This document shows, piece by piece, positions 1 to 7,375 of a stretch of 14,703 nucleotides of DNA. The stretch is taken from NCBI GenBank assembly GCA_029864945.1, contig JAOTSL010000045.1, positions 1 to 14,703 on the forward strand, written 5' to 3'. Position 1 is the first letter of the stretch. Each line of letters opens with the position of its first letter. This DNA comes from Gammaproteobacteria bacterium (lineage in GTDB: Bacteria; Pseudomonadota; Gammaproteobacteria; S012-40). The notes under the pieces were generated by a model. That model saw only the letters and a program-made list of their open reading frames with translations. It was not told the DNA's origin and did no database searches. The position numbers and the translations under genes were made by a program.

Positions 1-535
1 GAGACGTTCCTGTTATTCATATCCCCATATCCTGGAGTTTTTTCATGGTACGAGCCAGATTAGTAACTTGTATATAAGGCAATGTGTCCGTTGCGCCACA
101 GGCGACCTTTATAACAGCTGGCGTAATAGAAACAGAACCATCCTTGGGCGCGATAACCACATCCACCCCCGCTGCTTTGGCGGTTCTGAGGCACGCACCC
201 AGATTATGCGGATCCTGAATTTGATCCAGAATCAATATAAGCGGACTACCTGAAACAGACTCAAGAATTGAGTCGATATCATTTTCCGCCAATGGCGCGC
301 GCGAGCTATCCACAAATGCGACGACACCCTGATGATTTGCATTTGAAACATGCTCATCCAAGACCTTACGCTGAAAAACAGTTACATTTATATTTAGCTC
401 TTTAGCCTGCTTAACAATGCTACTTAGCTTTCTATTTTTAGCGTAATTATCTTGTAGACATAACCCGGTAATTTCTTTTGGGTTTTTATCAAGAACCGAC
501 TGAACGACGTGAATTCCAAATATTTTTGATGCCAT
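1..535 (-). pseudogene. rlmB: rlmB, 23S rRNA G2251 2'-O-methyltransferase, 5' part, interrupted by in-frame TGA
   Basis: RlmB is a SPOUT-class methyltransferase that modifies G2251 in the 23S rRNA P-loop. The visible reading frame starts at ATG 535. It carries the L30e-like substrate-binding domain (about residues 1-75, starting MASKIFGIHVV) and then the start of the SPOUT domain, with the family motif LDQIQDPHNLGACLRTAKAAG near residues 102-122. After 172 codons the frame meets TGA at 17-19. The codons after it read ITGTS, matching the family pattern G-I-W-[IV]-x-G-T, so the TGA sits where Trp (TGG) is expected. A product stopping here would lack the C-terminal knot that binds S-adenosylmethionine (full length is about 245 aa). 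The start overlaps the 3' end of rnr by 47 nt, suggesting translational coupling. It is a nonsense mutation or a base-call error; the remaining 3' part lies outside the window. Confidence 0.72.
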
Positions 536-3056
536 TTATTATTTCTTTACTTTTCTTGTAGAGTTTTTTTCCGGTGGTGCTTTTCGCCTCTCCGGTACCA
601 CTTTGATCACTTACAGGTAGACTTTCTTTCGATTGCCCCTGAGCGTCTTTTTTTACTTTTGACTTATTTTGGGGCTTGCCACCGCCCGACTTAGCTCTTG
701 GCTTTTCACTCGATTTAGCCTTTGGTTTGGTGCCTGGCTTACCCTTTGGCTTGCCGCCCGACTTAGCGCCGGGCCGACCTTTCGACTCACCTTTTGTAGA
801 TTCACCTTTGAATTTCTTCTTGCCACCACCGGGTTTAGATTTTTTGGCCGACCGGTCCGTAGATTTTTGTCCCGGCGTATTTGAAGCGAGCTCGAAATCA
901 ATTTTCTTATCATCTAGATTAACACTAACCACACGGATACGAAGCGGATCAGTAAGACGGTATATTTTATTCGTTCGCTCGCCCACTAATCGCTGCTTAG
1001 CTCGGTCATAATGATAATAATCATTATCGAAGGATGTTACGTGCACCAAACCTTCAACATAAGCTTCATTGAGCATAACAAACACACCAAAGCCGGTTAC
1101 AGCAGTAATGACGCCGTCAAACTCCTCACCAATCTTATCCTGCATGTATTCCGCTTTTAACCAATCAAGCGCATCGCGAGTTGCGTCATCTGCGCGACGC
1201 TCCGTCATTGAACAACCCTCACCGAAAGCCGCCATATCTTCAGTTTTATACCGAAAAGACTTTGCACTCTTTCCAGATATCGCGTGCTTTAAACCACGAT
1301 GTATTAACAAATCAGGGTAGCGACGAATCGGCGAAGTAAAATGCGCGTAAGCGTCAAAAGCCAAACCAAAATGACCTGAGTTTTCCGGGCAATACACGGC
1401 CTGACTCAAACTACGCAACAAGATCGTTTCAAACATGTGAGAGTCTGGTCGTTCGCGGATTTTTTCCAGCAAGTCTGCGTAATGCTTTGACTCGGGACTT
1501 GTGCCACCGCCCAGTTTAAAACCATATTCAGCAAGAAACTCTTTCAAGTTTGTGAGCTTTTCTTCTGATGGCCCGTTATGCACACGATAAAGCGCTGGAA
1601 TTTCTTTTTCTTCAAGAAAACGAGCGGTCTCCACATTTGCCGCAATCATGAATTCTTCAATTAATTTATGTGCATCATTGCGCTGCACTGGCACGATACG
1701 ATCAATTTTTCTATCGTCACCAAATATAATTCGAGTTTCAGTACTACCGAATTCGATAACGCCGCGCTTTTTACGTTTTTTGGCAAACACGCCATATAAA
1801 GTATACAAGTCGTCAATGTGAGGCAGAATTTCTTCATATTGCTGGCGGACCGTTTCGTCACGATCAACCACCATTGCTGCCACTTCGTTATACGTTAAAC
1901 GTGCCGAAGAATTCATTACAGCCTCGTAAAACTTAGCCTCTTTCACACCGCCTGTTGCCGTCAGTAGCATCTCACAAACCATGCACAGACGATCAACTTT
2001 TGGGTTGAGACTACACAAGCCATTGGACAATTCTTCCGGCAACATAGGTATAACATTGCTAGGAAAATAGACTGAATTGCCGCGATTTTGCGCCTCTTTA
2101 TCCAGCGCCTGATCTGGCTCGACATAATATGAAACGTCCGCAATGGCGACAATTAACTTCCAGTCTTGACCGACTTTTTCACAATAAACAGCGTCATCGA
2201 AATCGCGGGAATCTTCACCATCAATTGTAACTAAAGGCAAATCTCGTAAATCTATGCGCCCTTTTATAGCCTCTTCAGGCACTGTATCAGTTAATGTTTT
2301 TGCTAGCGCCTCCACTTCTGCTGGCCATTCGTTTGGTAGCTCATAAGAACGAATAGCAATATCTATTTCCATACCTGGGGCCATGTGGTCGCCAAGCACT
2401 TCGACCACCTTCCCGATTGGCTGCGAACGCCACGTAGGCTGCTCAATAATATCCACCACCACAATCTGACCATGCAGTGCCGCACCGCGAAAATTAGGTG
2501 GAATCAATACCTGGAGGGCAATTTTTTTATTACTAGGCTCAACCGAAGCCGCGCCATATTCCTGATGAAAACGTCCGACGATTTGATGATTAACGTGTTC
2601 GAGCACCTCAACAGGCGCGCCTTCGCGTCGTCCTTTACGATCAACGCCAGAAACACGAGCTACGACGCGATCGCCGTGCATAACGCCACGCATACATTTG
2701 GCCGATAGGAACAAATCATCCCCACCATCTTCCGGTACGAGAAAACCAAAACCGTCTGGATGACCAATTATTCGACCCCGAATAAGATCCATTTTTTTGA
2801 CATCGCCATAAGCCCCTTTCCTATTCCGAACCAACTGACCGTCACGCTCCATCGCACGAAGACGACGACGCAAAGCTTCTAGCCCTGTTTCATCTTCAAT
2901 ATTAAATGCGGCGGCAAACTGGTTTAGGGTTAACGGACGGTCTTGCCCAGTTAATTCCTCAAGCATAAACTCCCGACTTGGAATTGGGTTTTCATACTTT
3001 TCTGCCTCACGTGCGGCAAACGGATCTTCCTGGAAAGGCTTTTTATCTTCAGTCAA
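489..3056 (-). CDS. rnr: RNase R, 3'-5' exoribonuclease
   Basis: This is a processive RNB-family exoribonuclease that degrades structured RNA and acts in rRNA, tmRNA and mRNA quality control. The 855-aa protein has the expected order: N-terminal winged-helix region (about 25-90), two cold-shock domains (about 90-235), and the RNB catalytic domain with IDGEDSRDFDDAV at 278-290, in which D279, D285, D287 and D288 have the spacing of the metal-binding aspartates. An S1 domain (about 645-725) contains GVITAVTGFGVFV, and a Lys/Gly/Pro-rich basic tail of about 130 residues follows. E. coli RNase R is 813 aa, so the tail is somewhat long. The start is TTG at 3056, chosen because AGGAG lies 9 nt upstream and no in-frame ATG fits the N-terminus. 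The stop TGA is followed directly by TAA. The last 47 nt overlap rlmB. Confidence 0.97.
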   Translation of the reverse strand: MTEDKKPFQEDPFAAREAEKYENPIPSREFMLEELTGQDRPLTLNQFAAAFNIEDETGLEALRRRLRAMERDGQLVRNRKGAYGDVKKMDLIRGRIIGHPDGFGFLVPEDGGDDLFLSAKCMRGVMHGDRVVARVSGVDRKGRREGAPVEVLEHVNHQIVGRFHQEYGAASVEPSNKKIALQVLIPPNFRGAALHGQIVVVDIIEQPTWRSQPIGKVVEVLGDHMAPGMEIDIAIRSYELPNEWPAEVEALAKTLTDTVPEEAIKGRIDLRDLPLVTIDGEDSRDFDDAVYCEKVGQDWKLIVAIADVSYYVEPDQALDKEAQNRGNSVYFPSNVIPMLPEELSNGLCSLNPKVDRLCMVCEMLLTATGGVKEAKFYEAVMNSSARLTYNEVAAMVVDRDETVRQQYEEILPHIDDLYTLYGVFAKKRKKRGVIEFGSTETRIIFGDDRKIDRIVPVQRNDAHKLIEEFMIAANVETARFLEEKEIPALYRVHNGPSEEKLTNLKEFLAEYGFKLGGGTSPESKHYADLLEKIRERPDSHMFETILLRSLSQAVYCPENSGHFGLAFDAYAHFTSPIRRYPDLLIHRGLKHAISGKSAKSFRYKTEDMAAFGEGCSMTERRADDATRDALDWLKAEYMQDKIGEEFDGVITAVTGFGVFVMLNEAYVEGLVHVTSFDNDYYHYDRAKQRLVGERTNKIYRLTDPLRIRVVSVNLDDKKIDFELASNTPGQKSTDRSAKKSKPGGGKKKFKGESTKGESKGRPGAKSGGKPKGKPGTKPKAKSSEKPRAKSGGGKPQNKSKVKKDAQGQSKESLPVSDQSGTGEAKSTTGKKLYKKSKEIINGIKNIWNSRRSVGS

Positions 3057-3065
3057 AAATTACTA

Positions 3066-3070
3066 CTCCT
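3066..3070 (-). promoter_or_regulatory. Ribosome binding site that fixes the rnr TTG start
   Basis: On the minus strand AGGAG lies 9 nt before the TTG at 3054-3056. This is the best Shine-Dalgarno match near the rnr N-terminus and supports the non-ATG start. Confidence 0.65.
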
Positions 3071-3128
3071 GCGAACCAAATTGTATTAAATATTTTATTG
3101 AATAATCGTGATAACGACTTTTTCGGCT

Positions 3129-3134
3129 ATTGTA
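3129..3134 (-). promoter_or_regulatory. Possible -10 box for rnr
   Basis: The minus strand reads TACAAT (5 of 6 to the consensus), about 75 nt upstream of the rnr start. No convincing -35 box is seen 16-18 nt further upstream, so this is weak. It would place the rnr promoter back to back with the tRNA-Leu promoter. Confidence 0.28.
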
Positions 3135-3155
3135 CACTGAAAACTCGATATTTCG

Positions 3156-3185
3156 TTGACATAATACACACGGATTAGGTAAAGT
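3156..3185 (+). promoter_or_regulatory. Predicted sigma-70 promoter of tRNA-Leu
   Basis: A perfect -35 TTGACA (3156-3161) is followed after 18 nt by TAAAGT (3180-3185), a 4/6 match to the -10 box, and then a GC-rich stretch (GCGCC). A GC-rich discriminator is typical of stable-RNA promoters under stringent control. Expected transcription start is near 3192, about 18 nt before the mature tRNA. Confidence 0.6.
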
Positions 3186-3208
3186 GCGCCGTCTCAAGAC
3201 AGCACTTT
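3181..3208 (+). other. Inverted repeat at the tRNA-Leu 5' leader
   Basis: AAAGTGC (3181-3187) is repeated inverted as GCACTTT (3202-3208), with an inner GTCT/AGAC pair between them. The left arm overlaps the predicted -10 box and the right arm ends one base before the tRNA. It could be an operator or, if transcription starts upstream, a leader hairpin. A chance symmetry is possible. Confidence 0.4.
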
Positions 3209-3209
3209 A

Positions 3210-3296
3210 GCCGAGGTGGTGAAATTGGTAGACACGCTAGCTTCAGGTGCTAGTGGGGGTAACCCCGTGAAGGTTCAAGTCCTTTCCTCGGCACCA
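3210..3296 (+). tRNA. tRNA-Leu, anticodon CAG (reads CUG)
   Basis: An 87-nt class II tRNA with encoded CCA. The acceptor stem GCCGAGG pairs with CCTCGGC (3286-3292), followed by discriminator A and CCA. The anticodon stem CTAGC/GCTAG encloses loop TTCAGGT, giving anticodon CAG at 3244-3246. A long variable arm (GGGG/CCCC) and a T-arm with TTCAAGT are present. It is on the strand opposite to rnr and purA, which flank it. Its transcript probably ends at the two-way terminator at 3541-3575. Confidence 0.98.
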
Positions 3297-3395
3297 TTTA
3301 TATTATCTGCGCCACTTATCTTAGACTATTCATCCAATTCAAATAGCGAAACCGGCTTACAACAAAATTCAGCCCGCACCCGTCGATGATATAAA

Positions 3396-3535
3396 GCAAC
3401 TACTCAGCGTATTCACCTTTTACCTCATACCTGCGTTGTTTTCGTGCTCAATCGGTCACATATTTTTATATGCTCCCTCTCTCCGTGCGAAAACGCCTTG
3501 ATCTGAGGCAAAACCTAAACACGCTGAGCAGTTAC
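3396..3535 (-). repeat. Quasi-palindromic repeat element, copy A (full length, 140 nt)
   Basis: Read on the minus strand, the element begins GTAACTGCTCAGCGTGTT and ends AATACGCTGAGTAGTTGC. These ends pair over 18 consecutive positions if G-T pairs are allowed. After a two-base internal mismatch a further 10 positions pair (TTTTGCCTCA with TGAGGTAAAA). The centre carries a conserved stretch, AGCATATAA followed by TATGTGACCGATTGAGCAC. By hand alignment it matches copy B (14302-14442) along its whole length with a single 1-nt gap. It lies between the convergent tRNA-Leu and purA. No coding capacity or transposase is seen. It may be a MITE-like or REP/BIME-like element or a structured 3' RNA element. 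Confidence 0.8.
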
Positions 3536-3540
3536 AAAAT

Positions 3541-3575
3541 AAAAAAAGCCTACAAATTTAGCTTGCAGGCTTTTT
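3541..3575. terminator. Bidirectional intrinsic terminator between tRNA-Leu and purA
   Basis: AAAAAGCCT (3543-3551) pairs with AGGCTTTTT (3567-3575). A C-A mismatch and three more pairs (CAA/TTG) follow, closing a 7-nt loop. There is an A tract on one side and a T tract on the other, so it can stop purA (minus; stop codon 21 bases before the stem) and tRNA-Leu (plus). Confidence 0.85.
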
Positions 3576-3595
3576 AGAAGCTAGTTGAGAATATT

Positions 3596-4891
3596 CTAAA
3601 TGCTAAACAAATCATCCAGCAAAATCGTTTCATTTCGCTCAGGACCAGTTGAAACCATAGCAACCCTGGTTTCAGTAATCTCTTCAATGCGCTTCAAATA
3701 CCTTTGTGCATTTTCAGGCAACTTATCAAAGTCGGTTACACCAAAGGTAGAATCTGTCCAGCCCGGCATATTTTCATAAACAGGTACGCAAGCACTGTAT
3801 GCCTCGGCGCCAACCGGTGGGGTAGAGTGGACTTCACCATCAATATCATAACCAACACAAATACCAATAGTATCTAGGCCATCGAGCACATCCAACTTGG
3901 TAATACAAAGACCGCTCACACTGTTAATCTGAATCGAGCGCCTCAAGGAAACAGCATCAAACCAGCCGCAACGTCGCAGGCGGCCTGTAGTTGAACCAAA
4001 TTCATGCCCTCTTTTCGCAAGTTGCTCACCAGTTTCATCAAAAAGCTCGGTTGGAAACGGGCCAGCACCTACGCGAGTGGTATAAGCTTTAGTAATCCCA
4101 AGCACGTAATCAATATACAAAGGACCAACGCCACTTCCTGCTGCCGCACCACCTGCTGTGGTATTTGAAGAGGTAACATAAGGATATGTTCCGTGATCTA
4201 TATCAAGCAGCGCGCCTTGTGCGCCTTCAAACAAAACAGATTCACCGGCTTTTTTATAGTCACTTAGAATTTCAGGTACATCAGCAATCATCGGCGCAAG
4301 AATTTCTGCGTAGGACAGCGCATCTTCCAGTGTCTTCTGAAAATCAACAGGATCTGTTTTATAGTAATTCTGTAAAACGAAGTTATGATAATCGAGAATT
4401 TCACCCAGCTTGGCAGAAAAGCGTTCACGATGAAATAAATCAGCAACACGTAAAGCGCGTCGCGCGACTTTATCTTCGTAACAAGGGCCAATACCGCGAC
4501 CCGTTGTACCAATGGCAGTTTCTCCCCGGGCTTTTTCTCGCGCCTGATCCAGCTTGATATGATATTCAAGAATCAATGGGCATGCCGCACTTATTTTTAA
4601 TCGCTCGCGAACAGGAACGCCGGCATCCTCCAGCATGTTGATTTCTTTCATCAAATCAACCGGAGATACAACAACACCATTACCAATCAAACATTGTACG
4701 TTTTCACGTAAAATACCCGATGGAATCAAATGCAATACGGTTTTTTTGTCACCCACAACCAGAGTGTGACCTGCGTTATGACCACCCTGAAAACGAACAA
4801 CTGAACTCACTTGCTCTGTTAATAAATCGACAATTTTGCCTTTACCTTCATCTCCCCACTGGGAACCGATGACGACAATGTTTCTACTCAT
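3596..4891 (-). CDS. purA: Adenylosuccinate synthetase
   Basis: PurA makes adenylosuccinate from IMP, aspartate and GTP, the first committed step to AMP. The 431-aa length is typical. The N-terminus MSRNIVVIGSQWGDEGKGK carries the GDEGKGK loop (13-19) with catalytic D14, and QGGHNAGHT supplies H42. GTTGRGIGPCYEDK (IMP/Mg site), EGAQGALLDIDHGTYPYVTS and the GTP-binding region with TTGRLRRCGWFD and TKLDVLDGL follow in normal order. The start ATG 4891 matches the family N-terminus, with a GAG-containing ribosome site upstream. hisZ ends 50 nt upstream on the same strand, so the two are probably cotranscribed. The gene ends in TAG and is followed by the terminator at 3541-3575. Confidence 0.98.
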   Translation of the reverse strand: MSRNIVVIGSQWGDEGKGKIVDLLTEQVSSVVRFQGGHNAGHTLVVGDKKTVLHLIPSGILRENVQCLIGNGVVVSPVDLMKEINMLEDAGVPVRERLKISAACPLILEYHIKLDQAREKARGETAIGTTGRGIGPCYEDKVARRALRVADLFHRERFSAKLGEILDYHNFVLQNYYKTDPVDFQKTLEDALSYAEILAPMIADVPEILSDYKKAGESVLFEGAQGALLDIDHGTYPYVTSSNTTAGGAAAGSGVGPLYIDYVLGITKAYTTRVGAGPFPTELFDETGEQLAKRGHEFGSTTGRLRRCGWFDAVSLRRSIQINSVSGLCITKLDVLDGLDTIGICVGYDIDGEVHSTPPVGAEAYSACVPVYENMPGWTDSTFGVTDFDKLPENAQRYLKRIEEITETRVAMVSTGPERNETILLDDLFSI

Positions 4892-4941
4892 TTCTTGACT
4901 CTCTAACTCTTAGGAATATTTACACGAAAAGTATTTTCGCG

Positions 4942-6120
4942 CTAAAGTGCGTCTACAATCCACTGCGCGTCGCGTTTAACTAAAACGCGGCTGCAACCCA
5001 TTTGCTGCGCTGTACCTGATTGTGCGGGTAATTCCCTTATCACACATTCGCCAGCGTTTCTCAATTCATGTATTTTTTGCTCGAGCGTTACATCGTTTCC
5101 ACAAGGCGCATATATTCCATTAACGTCGCTGTTAAACGCGGGTAATAAATTACAAATGGCTCGTAAATCCATACTATATCCGGTCGCAGGCCTAGCGCGG
5201 CCAAAGGCCTTTCCTACGTCATTATAACGTCCACCCTGAGCTATTGCCTGCCAGTAACCAGGAACGTATGCCGCAAATACAGCACCAGTATGATATTGGT
5301 ATCCGCGCAACTCAGCTAGATCAAAGTGAATGACGACATCAGGACATCGGGCTTTTAAGCCTTCATATATATCTTCAAGCGCTATTAAGGCTAACTCAAC
5401 GTCGGCACTTACATTACCAAGTACCGCTCGCGCCTCTTTTAATATAGACGCATCGCCATTCAAATTTACCAATGCAACAAAGGCATTTTTGCATGCTGGA
5501 TTTAATTCTTCATCAAGCAAATCTTCAATTTCTGGCCTGGCTTTTCGCTGTAACGCATCAAACAAACGCGCCTCAAGGGCATCATCAATTTCGTATTGAC
5601 TAACCAGCCCACGAAAAATACCAACATGCCCTAGATCTAGCGATACCTCTTTCAAACCGGTACGCTCTAGCGCACTAAGCATAAGCTCAAGAATCTCGAT
5701 ATCGCTTTCTTTACCACCGTGCCCATATAGCTCAGCACCAATCTGCACCGGGTTTCTTGAACCACCAAGCTCACGAGGCTTTGTTAACAAAACAGGCCCG
5801 GCATAACAAAGACGCGATGGAGCTTCCTGCTTCATTCGATGAGCATCAAGCCTTGAAACCTGCGGGGTGATATCAGCACGAACACCAAGCAAGCGCCCGG
5901 TCATTTCATCAATCAACTTAAAGGTATGCTTTCCGATGTCATTGCCGGTGCCTACCTGCAGTGACTCAAAATACTCAACCAGTGGCGTCATCACATAACG
6001 ATAACCCCAGCGCTGATAAAGCTTTAGGATTGATCGCCTTAAAAACTCAATTTGTTCCGCCTGCTCGGGCAGCAACTCTTCCATGCCTTCCGGCAGTAAC
6101 CAACGTTCTGTATCTGACAT
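4942..6120 (-). CDS. hisZ: ATP phosphoribosyltransferase regulatory subunit HisZ
   Basis: HisZ is a catalytically inactive paralogue of histidyl-tRNA synthetase. It forms the octameric HisGZ complex with short-form HisG and carries the histidine feedback site of the first step of histidine synthesis. The 392-aa protein has the HisRS-like core: LLPEGMEELLP at the N-terminus, RYVMTPLVEYFESL, a degenerate motif 2 (LLGVRADITPQVSRLDAH), CYAGPVLL, GAELYGHGG, and a late GGRYNDVGKAFGRARPATGYS. It lacks the C-terminal anticodon-binding domain of true HisRS. Its place between hflC/yjeT and purA is conserved in Pseudomonas-type genomes and implies that a short HisG is encoded elsewhere. ATG 6120 is used; its ribosome site is weak. 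It lies 20 nt after the upstream DUF2065 gene. Confidence 0.95.
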   Translation of the reverse strand: MSDTERWLLPEGMEELLPEQAEQIEFLRRSILKLYQRWGYRYVMTPLVEYFESLQVGTGNDIGKHTFKLIDEMTGRLLGVRADITPQVSRLDAHRMKQEAPSRLCYAGPVLLTKPRELGGSRNPVQIGAELYGHGGKESDIEILELMLSALERTGLKEVSLDLGHVGIFRGLVSQYEIDDALEARLFDALQRKARPEIEDLLDEELNPACKNAFVALVNLNGDASILKEARAVLGNVSADVELALIALEDIYEGLKARCPDVVIHFDLAELRGYQYHTGAVFAAYVPGYWQAIAQGGRYNDVGKAFGRARPATGYSMDLRAICNLLPAFNSDVNGIYAPCGNDVTLEQKIHELRNAGECVIRELPAQSGTAQQMGCSRVLVKRDAQWIVDAL

Positions 6121-6140
6121 CTGTTAACTATCTTATTTTC

Positions 6141-6326
6141 TTATTTAATGAAATAGAGTATTAGCAATCCGGCCATCATACTGATAAAACCGCCTGCTCT
6201 GAGGCTTTTATCATCCATTTTGGCAACCAAAAGTGCCATTTTACGCGACACGGCCGGCTTGGCGAACGGCATTATACCTTCAAAAACCAGCAATAGTGCA
6301 GTTGCTACCAATAAATCCTGCATCAT
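6141..6326 (-). CDS. DUF2065 (YjeT-like) small inner-membrane protein
   Basis: A 61-aa protein with two predicted membrane helices: about residues 4-21 (LLVATALLLVFEGIMPF) and about 44-60 (GGFISMMAGLLILYFI). A basic segment containing SRKMALLVAKMDDKSLR joins them. E. coli YjeT (DUF2065) lies in the same place between hflC and purA, and the motif EG..PF is typical of that family. The molecular function is unknown; the context suggests a link to HflKC or membrane proteostasis, but that is inference. It can start at either of two adjacent ATGs (6326 or 6323); AGGTG lies 9 nt upstream of the first. It is separated from hflC by the terminator at 6424-6460, so it may have its own promoter or rely on read-through. 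Confidence 0.9.
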   Translation of the reverse strand: MMQDLLVATALLLVFEGIMPFAKPAVSRKMALLVAKMDDKSLRAGGFISMMAGLLILYFIK

Positions 6327-6423
6327 CGTATTTTACACCTGCTTTCCTCTAATTAAGAGCTCTAATTAAAGGAATGATTAAAGCTTCGACTGAGGGTCTG
6401 ATTGATGACCTGATAGACTTACC

Positions 6424-6460
6424 AAAAAAAATCGGGCGAAGCTTGGTAGCCTGCCCGATT
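6424..6460 (-). terminator. Rho-independent terminator after hflC
   Basis: On the minus strand AATCGGGC and GCCCGATT form a perfect 8-bp GC-rich stem with a 15-nt loop, followed by eight T. It lies about 45 nt after the hflC stop and would separate hflKC from the yjeT-like/hisZ/purA genes. Confidence 0.88.
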
Positions 6461-6504
6461 ATTCTTAAGTATCAACAACTAAAGAGTTATTGCACCTTAT
6501 ATAT

Positions 6505-7374
6505 TTATTTCTTTTCAGCTTTGGATGCGCCAAAGTATTTAAAGAAATCAGCATCTGGTTTGACCACAATCAGATCACTTTTGCTACTAAAAGTATTTTT
6601 ATAAGCATCCATACTGCGATAAAACGCATAGAACTCTTTATTCTTGTTAAATGCGGCTGCGTATATACCAGCGGCCGTGGCGTCACCCAAACCTTTGGTC
6701 TCCTCAGCATCACGATAAGCTTCCGCAATGATAATCTCACGTTGACGATCTGCATCAGCTCGAATGCGCTCTGCTTCTTCAGAACCGCGTGAACGAAAAT
6801 CTTTCGCCACCCTTGCTCGCTCAGCTTCCATTCGGCGATACACAGATTCCGAAACATCACGCGGCAAGTCAATACGTTTGATTCGCACATCCAGCACTTC
6901 AACACCAAAAGTAGCTACCTGCTTACTAGCATTGACACGCAAATTACTCATGATTTGATCACGCTCTCCAGATACCGCCTCCTGGATAGTGCGACTACCA
7001 AATTCATTACGCAAACCATCTTTAACAATTTGAGAAATTCGACTAGCTGCCCGACGCTCATCACCACCCATTGAGGTGAAATAGTCGGCCGCATCAGTAA
7101 TTCTCCACTTAACAAAAGTATCAACACTGACATTTTTCTTTTCACTAGTAAGAAACTCTTCCGGCGCGGAGTCTACCGTTAAAACGCGACCATCAAATTT
7201 GCGTACATTATTTATAATCGGCATTTTAAAATGTATACCAGGCTCAAAATCAGTGGATACGATTTGACCTAAGCGAAACATAATGGCTTTTTCACGCTCA
7301 TCAACCGTAAAAAGTGAAAACGAGCCAACAAAAATGACAACACCTACAATTGTGCCTATTGCTTTCACATTCAT
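6505..7374 (-). CDS. hflC: HflC, SPFH/prohibitin-domain modulator of FtsH
   Basis: HflC joins HflK in a large inner-membrane complex that encloses the FtsH protease and controls its access to membrane substrates. The 289-aa protein starts MNVKAIGTIVGVV with an N-terminal membrane anchor (about residues 5-23). The SPFH/band-7 domain follows (GQIV, PGIHFKMPIINNVRKFD, DARIKRIDLP-like VRIKRIDLPRDVSE), then a charged Ala/Glu/Arg-rich helix (about 185-235) and the family C-terminus FYAFYRSMDAYKNTF. ATG 7374 was chosen over a start 33 nt upstream. It matches the family N-terminus, lies one base after the hflK stop, and has GGAG in the end of hflK. It is translationally coupled to hflK. Confidence 0.96.
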   Translation of the reverse strand: MNVKAIGTIVGVVIFVGSFSLFTVDEREKAIMFRLGQIVSTDFEPGIHFKMPIINNVRKFDGRVLTVDSAPEEFLTSEKKNVSVDTFVKWRITDAADYFTSMGGDERRAASRISQIVKDGLRNEFGSRTIQEAVSGERDQIMSNLRVNASKQVATFGVEVLDVRIKRIDLPRDVSESVYRRMEAERARVAKDFRSRGSEEAERIRADADRQREIIIAEAYRDAEETKGLGDATAAGIYAAAFNKNKEFYAFYRSMDAYKNTFSSKSDLIVVKPDADFFKYFGASKAEKK

Positions 7375-7375
7375 A

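Noticed and set aside
17..535. TGA read as Trp (alternative genetic code) or selenocysteine in rlmB
   Set aside because: rnr and hflX end in TGA at the expected protein ends, all other Trp codons I checked are TGG, and RlmB has no selenocysteine; no SECIS-like signal was identified.
676..1011. 111-aa plus-strand open frame opposite the rnr tail
   Set aside because: It is the antisense of the Lys/Pro-rich RNase R tail, giving a Pro/Phe-rich low-complexity product; no ribosome site seen.
4186..4557. 123-aa plus-strand open frame inside purA
   Set aside because: It lies wholly opposite a highly conserved gene and resembles no family I know.
6347..6369. Direct repeat CTCTAATTAA twice upstream of the DUF2065 gene
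   Set aside because: A 10-bp AT-rich repeat in an AT-rich gap is likely by chance and has no clear promoter context.
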